Shown here in pieces: positions 56,701 to 64,000 of a stretch of DNA of 64,000 bases (its first letter is position 1; each line of letters opens with the position of its first letter). The notes beneath the pieces were generated by a model, which was not told the DNA's origin, searched no databases, and worked only from the letters and a program-made list of their open reading frames with translations. The stretch is from Berghia stephanieae. Its lineage: Eukaryota; Mollusca; Gastropoda; Nudibranchia; Aeolidiidae. The stretch covers positions 30,752,758 to 30,816,757 of the forward strand of contig CM067454.1 of NCBI GenBank assembly GCA_034508935.3, written 5' to 3'. The translations under genes were made by a program, and so were the position numbers.

Positions 56701-58961
56701 AGATTTGATAGATTTACCAACTGGAGCAAGTTTCTTTTAGTTTTAAGAAATGTTGTGATTTCATTTTAGGCTCATCAAAACATTGGATTTTTTTCTCTTC
56801 TCCAGATACTGATGCCATGGTTGCCAATGACTACAAGTCATGTGACGAGGAGGATATAAAGCCTCATATCATCACAACCTCAACTCTCAGTTCCCAGGAC
56901 AATGATTTGTCCAATCACATCAACAACATGCACACTAAAGAAGACACGTTCATTTGTTCAGTATGCCGAAAGGAGTTTGAAAAAAGTTGGCAACTGACAA
57001 AACACATGGCTTGCCACATAGGGAAAAAAGTCTTTACATGTTCTGTCTGTGACAAATCTTTCAAGAAGGAGGAAGAGTTAACGATTCACATGTGTAAGCA
57101 TACTGGAGAGAAGCCTTTTTCATGCAGCATTTGCGGTAAAGGTTATAAAAGGAACGGAGAAATGAAGAGACATATGATCACTCATTCTAAAGACAAGGCA
57201 TTTACCTGTGAAGAATGTCAAAGAACGTTCACCACGGCTTATAGATTAAAAGTTCACATACGCATGCATTCAGACAATAGGCCATTTGAGTGTACCTTGT
57301 GCGATAAGAAATTCAAGAGAAAGGGGGATTTGACTTTTCACATGAGTAGTCACACTAAAGAGAAGATTTGTACATGTCCAATTTGCAACAAAACTTTTAG
57401 TCAGGATTGTTATCTTAGAAGTCATATGAAGGTTCATAGTGACGATAAGCCTTTCCCATGCCAAGAATGCGACAAGGCTTTTAAAAGAGAAATAGAGTTA
57501 CGGATGCATATGCAAATTCACTCGGGCAACAGGGACCTCACATGCCCAATTTGCAAGAAAACGATTAGGTACAGTAAAAATATGAGAGAACACATGAAAA
57601 CGCATTCTGAAGAAAGGCCTTATACCTGTCCAAAATGCCCAAAGGCTTTCAAGACCAAAAGCGATTTAAGAAGTCACCTGAAAACTCACTCGGATAATAA
57701 ACCTTATATTTGTTCAATTTGCCATAAAGCACTCAGGACTCTTAGTCATCTGAAAACACATATGAGACTTCATACTGGAGAACGACCGTATGACTGTCCT
57801 GATTGTGATAAAGCTTTCAAAACCACCACCAATCTCAAAATTCACACGCTCGTTCATAGTGGGGAGAAAAATTTCAAATGTCCCCATTGTGAGATGGCCT
57901 TTAGTTTTGAATACAAACTCAAACTACACATCAAAACACACGTAGGGTTGGAGAGTTTTGCATGCAAGTTATGCGACCAAACATTCTTTAGAAATCGAGA
58001 GCTTACCATTCATATGGTCAGCCATACAGGAAAAACACCGTATAAATGTGACATTTGCCAAAAGACCTTTGAAGGAAACTGGCAGTTGAAAAAGCACGTG
58101 ATTCTTCACAGCAAAGAAAAACCGTACATATGTTCAGTGTGTGACCGACGATTTAAAAGAAGCGGAGAGTTGAGGATTCATATGAGGGGTCATACCGGGG
58201 AGTTGCCGTATCCTTGTTCACTTTGTGGGAAGGGGTTCAAGAGGAGTGGTGACCTTAGAAGACACATGGTGATGCATAGCGGGGTCAAAAGTCACGAGTG
58301 TGGAATTTGTGGTAAAGCATTCCATAATGCGTATAGGTTGAAAGTTCATTTAAGAAATCATACGGGAGATAAGCCCTTCCAATGTAAAGGATGTGACAAG
58401 GCGTTCATTCAGAAAGATTCGTTGAAGAAACATATTCTGAAACGTCACAAAGGAGTTCGTGTGGCTGAAAAACTCATGAAAATATGTGGTACCGGTGGCG
58501 GTTTTATCAATATTAATCGTGCTGGTATTTCTGATGGTGGGGATGGTGGTGATAATGGTAGTAGTGGTAGTAATCATGTTGATGACAAGGGTGGTAGAGA
58601 TGATATTGGTGAAACCTTTGATGATGAAGATGGTAATGGTTGTGGTAAGGCTAGTATTGCTTGTGATGTTGCAGTTGATGGTAGTGGTGGTGTGGATGGG
58701 GGTAATAATGGTGCTGATAATAATAATGATTATGTTGATGGTAATGGTGATGATGGTCATGGTAGTGTTGATGCTGATAGTAGTGGTAGTGGTAATAATG
58801 AGCTTGTGAAAGACGCATCACAACCCATGGACACTGAGGGAGATAATAGAATGAGTAAGAAAGAAATTGTCTCTTCACCATTACTATCAAGTGAGGATTT
58901 GAATCAAATTCAAGAGACATTGATTAAGAAAGAAATAGAAAATGATGATCCAGATCAATAG
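53334..58961 (+). CDS. C2H2 zinc-finger protein, 18 fingers, probable sequence-specific DNA-binding regulator
   Basis: Three coding exons (53334-53747, 54623-54725, 56806-58961) give 890 residues in a consistent phase. Start ATG 53334 in context gaaaATGG; the transcript is spliced upstream (acceptor at 53280). Residues 1-172 are acidic and low complexity with VVKKEPEGDD and AIKKEKLDD motifs. About 220-724 is an unbroken run of 18 C2H2 fingers at 28-residue spacing, from FICSVCRKEFEKSWQLTKHM to FQCKGCDKAFIQKDSLKKHI. About 740-840 is a Gly/Asp/Asn/Ser-rich tail encoded by GGT/GAT codons. The C-terminus is LIKKEIENDDPDQ. Such tandem-finger proteins bind DNA in the nucleus. No KRAB, BTB, ZAD or SCAN domain is visible, so the target and effect are unknown. 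I do not recognise an orthologue. Confidence 0.93.
53999..54303 (+). mobile_element. SINE family A
   Basis: tgctatgcggtctagtggta (A box), gggtttgagtcctgc (B box) and the actgcgatgtataaatgatc end. Intron 1 of the zinc-finger gene. Confidence 0.88.
54308..54510 (+). mobile_element. Dispersed ~200 bp repeat, family R
   Basis: agttgacatcactcaggtc and the actataaacgttcatggttac core match the copy at 1748. Confidence 0.7.
54623..54725 (+). CDS. Zinc-finger gene exon 2
   Basis: Acceptor ttccag, donor gtattt. It encodes DYLTNHTSPTSIPGPFVSGT then FGEFRSRRFINYDK and ends in phase 1, which fits exon 3. Confidence 0.85.
55125..55285 (-). mobile_element. Dispersed repeat, family R, inverted copy
   Basis: tgtgtaactttaaacgtttatagtctg and gagtggcgtcaatttc match family R on the opposite strand. 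It abuts the pogo-like MITE at 55288. Confidence 0.65.
55288..55481. mobile_element. Pogo/Tigger-like MITE, 194 bp
   Basis: Ends cagtcccgtctctccaatcc and its imperfect inverse gattagagagaactgactg, flanked by TA on both sides. The CAGT...TCTCT..AATC.GGA pattern is typical of pogo-group elements. Confidence 0.8.
55600..55925. mobile_element. Foldback MITE, family E, best preserved
   Basis: Outer ends aatgtaaatgttgctgctcg and its inverse (one mismatch), then caatgtgaaattgaatgtaag arms and gacgtttcgggttt/aaacctggaacagcc inner arms. About 325 bp, without a reading frame of its own. Confidence 0.9.
55930..56805. other. Remainder of intron 2 of the zinc-finger gene
   Basis: AT-rich. No element or exon recognised. 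Confidence 0.4.
56806..58961 (+). CDS. Zinc-finger gene exon 3 (all fingers and C-terminus)
   Basis: Acceptor ctccag, stop TAG at 58959-58961. It carries all 18 C2H2 fingers. Linkers vary; only a few are the canonical TGEKP type (for example before YDCPDC and FSCSIC). Finger 8 (LTCPICKKTIRYSKNMREHM) and finger 10 (YICSICHKALRTLSHLKTHM) lack the usual aromatic at the F position but keep C2H2. Confidence 0.96.
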
Positions 58962-59340
58962 TCAAATCTACCTCTTTTTATTGCTTAAATAGTCATTTTT
59001 AGTTTATTTTTTTTTGTTATTTTTTTTGTTTACATGTTTGTTGGAAAAAAATCAATTTACCTCACCATAGGCAGTGACAGTCATTCATGAATTGTTGGTT
59101 TCAAGTAAAATTCTAACTGTATTTGTTCAGGATATTGTAAATTATTTGTTCAGGATATTGTAAATAAACTAATTATGGTAAATGTAATAATATTAGTAAT
59201 AAAGAAGAAAAAAGAATGAGTGATGGTGACTTGTAATGATAGAGATAGTTTCCATTTTCAGTTTCTTGTAAGAGATAGGTAAATGTTGTAGGACCAGAAT
59301 TATAAGGCTTACCGGTATTGATACAATTTAGCAAAACTTC
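58962..59340 (+). other. Zinc-finger gene 3' UTR
   Basis: Poly(A) signals AATAAA at 59163-59168 and 59198-59203. A 21-bp direct duplication (ttgttcaggatattgtaaat) lies just before the first. The transcript probably ends near 59190-59225. Confidence 0.65.
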
Positions 59341-60620
59341 ATTATCTAGTTACTCATAGATCTGTCCCATTGTATGCTTGTATCCGTCATAGCGTGAGGC
59401 ATTGATCTGATCTGCAGCAACACTTTGGCTAATTTTTGTTGTCTGGTCCAATTTCCAGTGTTGACTTTCATAAGACGTTTGAAAGTTTGCTCCTGTCGCT
59501 CCACTGATCCATACGTTGCCGGTTGATACGGTTGTGATGTTACGTGCCGAATTCCATTCATTCTCAAAAATTCGTTGAACTCCCTCGACGTGAAAGGAGG
59601 TCCGTTGTGGGTCACGACAGTTGTTGGTAATCCATGCATTGCAAATATATGTCGCAACACATCAGCAGTACGTTGAGCATTCGTTTTGTTCATTGGGAAA
59701 ATTTCTGGCCACTTTGAATATGCATCTATTAGAATAAAGTAATGCTCGTTTTCAAATTCTGCAAAATCCAGATGAAGTCTTTCCCATGGTTTTGAAGCGA
59801 ATGTCCATGTTAAGACAGGTGCTTTCGGTGGAATATTTTTCACCATAGAGCAACTTTTGCAGTTTTGAACCATTTCCTCAATGTCTTTATCAATATTTGG
59901 CCAGTATATGTAACTTCTAGCCAATGCTTTTGATTTGACTATTCCATGGTAACCCTCATGTAATTTCATCAGTATCCGTTTTCTGAATTTCTCTGGAATT
60001 ATAACCCTCAGTCCCCACTGTAAAACATTGGAATCTAAGGTTATTTCTTCTTTTTGTTGAAAGAAAGGTTTCAATCTTTCGTCGTTGATTTTGTTAGGCC
60101 AACCATCCAGTGTGAAATGCAGAACTTTCGACAATATCGAGTCCTTTCGGGTTGCTTCCGCTATTTCCTTCGCAGTGAGAGGTAATTCATTTATGTAGTT
60201 AAATGAAACCAATTCTTCGTCTTATCCCATCCTCGTCGCCATTTTGTTGTGTTCTTAGATCATTAATTAATAAGACGTATTATTCCAAGAATTAACAAAC
60301 CAAATTGTTACAGTAAAGAACATTTTATTAAATAACATAACATAAGATACTTGTGTACAGGATGACGGTTGGATACAGAATGACTCTCAACAAGGTAGTT
60401 ACTAGAACAGGCGCTAGTTGTGAACGATACTACATCAGATGGACGATACAAGTTACGATACTTGAATACAATAACTTTCATTCACACAGAATGACTCTCA
60501 ACAAGGTAGTGACTAGAACAGACGCTAGTTGTGAACGATACTACATCAGGTGGACGATACAAGTTACGATACTTGAATACAATAACTTTCATTCACAGCA
60601 AGTACAATATGTGAAAATAC
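59340..60620 (-). mobile_element. Ty3/Gypsy LTR retrotransposon remnant (fossil)
   Basis: Parts seen on the minus strand: an LTR-like region starting at about 60244 and reaching at least 60600, which includes two tandem 111-bp copies (60375-60598) and an AATAAA-type signal; a primer-binding site at about 60226-60242 complementary to the 3' end of a tRNA-Ser, including CCA; and a pol-derived integrase part at 59346-60212 with the zinc-binding and catalytic-core regions. The element is broken and most of its internal region is absent. The outer LTR end and target duplication were not located. The integrase reading is still long, so it is not very ancient. Confidence 0.88.
60375..60598. repeat. 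Two tandem 111-bp copies within the LTR-like region
   Basis: acagaatgactctcaacaag recurs exactly 111 bp later; the copies differ at only a few bases. Tandem units are common in LTR U3 regions. Confidence 0.93.
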
Positions 60621-61110
60621 AAGTATATATCAAGTTTTTATCTATATTTCATGGAAAAATAACAAATGCACAATTCAGAATTATCAATGACAAGGCTAAA
60701 CCATCTCCATAGAACAGAGGCAAATGCTTATCAATATCAAGTGTTTATCTGTCATGGAAAATCGACAAATGCGAGTTATCATTGTCTAGCCAATATTGAA
60801 AAAACGATAATATGAAATTAGCTCAGAGATTTATTTCCTGAAATTTATGAAATTCGAATGCTTTAAATTACTACCAGCTCAGAAAAAACCTTTAATGAAA
60901 CTGACCATGGAAATAGTGTTATATCAAATTTTGGGTCATACAAGCTTGTCAAATAATATAAATATAAACAATGTGGTCGAAGACGAGAAGTCCCTATGTT
61001 CTCTTACTCTTAGCTTATATCACTGCTTGACTCTTTTTCTTGGGGGGCTTCGAGATTCAGATTCCAAAAAGGAAATTAAAGTTTCATACAATCTTGAATA
61101 GTTTCCAGAT
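60620..61110. other. Stretch between the Gypsy remnant and the transposase ORF
   Basis: An imperfect direct repeat of about 65 bp occurs at about 60629-60700 and 60735-60800 (atatcaagt..ttatct, catggaaaa, acaaatgc). It may belong to the outer LTR. No gene. Confidence 0.4.
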
Positions 61111-61121
61111 AAAACCAAATT

Positions 61122-63386
61122 TTACTCTTTCATGACAAACTTCCTGTATCTGATCTGCGCCTTCAAATTTTCAACTCGATTGCCTCCGGCCACGAGCCTA
61201 TCAACATCTTCCTTGCAGGTACATAAGCCACCCTGAGCCACCACAGCAGTAACTATTTGTAGATGCCTCTCCCTCTCACATAGCTCTTTGTCTTTACCTT
61301 TCTTTTCATTTTCCAGCAGTCTTTCCATCACTATCCTACGTACTTCTCTCTCTTGCTCTCTACTTTGACACCGGTCATGTGACCTATTCTTTCGAGCTAC
61401 AGATAGCAAATGTTTTGCATCCTTGGCCTTCTTCCTGCTCAACCATTCCCCAGTCTTGTTATGCTTAAACATATTAATAGCTGATCTCAAGTGAAGAGAA
61501 GCACGCCTACGCTTCCCAATGTCATAGTCTAAATGTTCGAAAAGGCGTTCCCCTGTTAAATTGGATAATGACGCAGTCAACAAAACTGCCTTGACCTCAT
61601 CTTCAATATGGCCAGCAAAGATACCATCTCTGATAAAATCGGAAAGTTGTCGATGTAAAACATCCATACTTTTATCACATATTAACTGAAAGGTGTCAAC
61701 AAAAACTTTGCTTTCCTGGATGTCTATATCTAAACATGGAGTTACAAAATGTTCAAAAACTGGCCGAGATGATGGGCATTTAGCTTCTAGGAAACTCTCC
61801 ATTAGAGCGACATAGGGAGGAAATTGTCCATAGCTAGTTTGGCTATTCAATAATTTCCAATATGGGGAGCTGAATAGAAAGTTAATCCTAGAAAGGGCAG
61901 AAACCATGGCCATAACATTATCATCTTGAATATCATCAAGCACACTTTGCAATTTCAAATTGTCATGAGACACCTTACGTTGAAAAAAATGAAGAATGCG
62001 GTTTACATGAAATATAAGGGCAGAGGCATGATCAAAAATATTATTGAATCTGTTGGATCGGAAGCTTGAAAATTTAGAAGTAACACCAATAGAATCAAGG
62101 GAAACAATCCACTCATGCCTGCACCCACTCTTCTCATCTGGCCGAGGTCCAAAGACATCTGCAGCTAATCTGATTAACCTTAGTGCACTGGGTTCACTAA
62201 CTTGCTGAAATTTGAAATATTTCTGAGGTAACTTGTCTCTCCCTAATTTTACACCCTTATCTGAAAACTGCAATTCAATTTCCTTTAGAGCAGACTCGGC
62301 AGCTGTTGTTATGCCTAGCAAAAAATGGGCGTTACAAAATAAAAAATGTGTGCCGCAATCTGTGCCCAAAATTTCTCTTTTGAAACTTGCCATCTTTTTA
62401 TCAAAAAGTTTCATCACCGAGGCTCTATCACTCATAAGACATTTCATCTTGACTAAAATTTCTTCAAACAGTTTGTCTCTTCGGACTTCTTCATCCTGAG
62501 CACAATAAATTTCACATAATACTTCAAAAAGTGAGATTGATCTCTCTAACAAAGTGTCCACATTTTCACAAGCAATTTCAGTGAAGCCAAGACTTAATGT
62601 ACCCCCATTAGCTAAAGCAATATGTCTTTCTAAATATTTTCTTTTCTGTCTAGAAGTTTCATCTGTTCCAAGGGTGAAGTGGTCAGAATTTCGAATATTC
62701 TCTACAACTTGGGTTTTAGACCAAAAAAAAACCTTCACTAGCAATATTCAAGGCTGTTTGTGTGCTGGGGAGATCTTTTATAGGTATTTCTTTTTTGTAA
62801 AGATATTTCGAAATAATATTAACTACTTTAGAACACTTTGAGGCTGCAACATCACCCTCTCCCTGTAATGCCATATATGTCATGTGGATTTCATTTGAAT
62901 ATGTGTTATCTTTGTTCCCTTCACACTTGAGATTAACATTATTTGATGTAAGTGAAACCCCGTCCTCAGAAAGTAATGCTTCAGCTGTCAAAAGTGTTTC
63001 TTCTAACCTTTCTTGTAATTTAATTTTTGTTTCTGCTCAGAACGCTTTTCCTTTTGAAGGTTAAGTATTTGGGAATTTAAATTTTCAATATCACACACAT
63101 GAGACACTATCACATCATTTCATTGTTTTATCTATTCACGCATTTCATTTGGGTCAGATACAATATTACAAGTTTGAACTGACTTACTTTTGAATGCTTT
63201 ATCACATTGATGTTTTTTTATGGCATTGAGCTCATTCGTTAAAATATTTCTCTCGGCTTCAAGAAGTTGATTTTCTTTAATTAGTTCAATTTTATTATCT
63301 TTCAAAGTTTCATTTTCATTGTGTAAAGAATTAATTTGATTCGAAAGATTTCTCTCCTGTCCACGCGAGTTGGCTTCACTTTTCAC
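61122..63386 (-). pseudogene. hAT-like transposase ORF with coiled-coil N-terminal pieces, frame-disrupted
   Basis: The main frame (62744-61122, 540 residues) has an RNase H-like layout: TLGTDETS (28-30 Asp-Glu-Thr), MSDRASVM (about 105), LFCNAHFLLG (137-140, the C..H typical of hAT) and LSNLTGERLFEHLD (about 396-406, the hAT C-terminal Glu region). A Lys/Glu-rich coiled coil ends it. Upstream, 62991-62716 continues the protein (ALNIASEGFF) in another frame; the switch falls in a T9 homopolymer (minus strand, about 62726-62734). Further upstream a coiled-coil frame (63386-63132) and a short piece between them show more frame changes. It is either a decaying autonomous element or a copy with homopolymer errors. 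Family assignment is by motif pattern only; no terminal inverted repeats were found. Confidence 0.7.
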
Positions 63387-64000
63387 TAATGCCCTTCTTT
63401 CAGTTGTGCTTGCTTAAGATTTTCTGGTACGACCGATGACGACAGACTATTGTTTACAATAAAAGTTATGGGTGTAACCAGATCTCTGGCACATGCTTTA
63501 ACAACCCATGTATGGATAGGGTCTAAATAACACGTTTTGGTTGATGAAGAGTTTATAATTAACGAAACTTCCTCCTCAGATGCGGGTTCAAATAAATCAA
63601 AAGTTTCCATATCTGTATGATGGTTTTTACAATCTAGAGGACAGTGAATGTCCAAGGGTGTCGAGTTGTTCTCGTATGTTTTTTATTTTATCTTGAATAT
63701 AATCTGAAAAACGACTTGGGAGATCAGTTGGAGAGTTGGTTGGCAATTCTTGTTTACAGGGGTTGTTTGTAATATTTTTGATGACTTTGAATAATTTCTC
63801 GGGGTGTCTTTTAGTTGATATTATGGTTGATTTTACATAATTCTCTTTTGTTCTGACTATTAGATTGTTTCTTTTGTTTTTGCTCGAAATATATAATTGA
63901 CGATGTATTTCTAGTCCAGTTTTCCTCCACAGTTTTTCTTTTGATCGCGTACACTTTTTAAGCTCTCTAATATCATCTGTGTACCACTGCTTATTGGGTC
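63386..64000 (-). mobile_element. CR1/L2-like LINE fragment, ORF2 endonuclease-RT connector and RT start
   Basis: On the minus strand 64000-63660 reads NKQWYTDDIRELKKCTRSKE, KLWRKTGLEIHRQLYISSKN and PEKLFKVIKNITNN, the connector between endonuclease and RT in CR1/L2-type LINEs. After a frame change near 63660 it reads KTCYLDPIHTWVVKACARDL and NNSLSSSVVPENLKQAQL, the first RT block. It stops at about 63390 next to the transposase ORF and continues beyond the window on the other side. Confidence 0.88.

Noticed and set aside
58350-58809. Long frames over the end of the zinc-finger gene on either strand
   Set aside because: By-product of the GGT/GAT repeat; the in-phase finger protein explains the region.

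Overview
The window is eukaryotic nuclear DNA. It has many short coding exons with GT/AG introns, AT-rich introns, very long trinucleotide microsatellites, and tRNA-derived SINEs, LINE tails and MITEs in large numbers. The gene content and the retroposon tails (a GCGCCGTAAAACCC-type 3' end) suggest a lophotrochozoan, most likely a gastropod or other mollusc. That placement is an inference, not proven.

Region 1 (about 2.4-33 kb, + strand) is one gene, supervillin (SVIL). I can place 24 coding exons, including a short candidate first coding exon at 2413-2504. Exon phases agree across the whole gene except at one G6 homopolymer in exon 14, where one base seems to be missing. The product is about 1215 residues: a short disordered N-terminus, a basic linker, gelsolin-like repeats and a C-terminal villin headpiece. 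The 3' UTR and gene-poor DNA follow to about 53 kb.

Region 2 (about 33-53 kb) has no convincing host gene. It is a mosaic of SINEs, a 505-525 bp retroposon called family D here (several copies with perfect 13-14 bp target-site duplications), TTAA-flanked piggyBac-like MITEs, clustered palindromes at 47.7 and 49.8 kb, and a 1.9 kb MULE-like element (50404-52303) whose inverted ends are arrays of a 35-bp unit.

Region 3 (53.3-59.2 kb, + strand) is a three-exon C2H2 zinc-finger gene of 890 residues with 18 fingers, a Gly/Asp/Asn-rich tail and three SUMO-type motifs.

Region 4 (59.3-64 kb, - strand) is transposon debris: a broken Ty3/Gypsy remnant with a tRNA-Ser-type primer site, a hAT-like transposase ORF with coiled-coil N-terminal pieces, and a CR1/L2-like LINE fragment that runs off the end.

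The two host genes (an actin/membrane scaffold and a probable DNA-binding regulator) have no evident shared pathway. The most informative structures are evolutionary: nested retroposons with readable target duplications, a MITE whose empty paralogous site lies 2.7 kb away, and zinc-finger block duplication.
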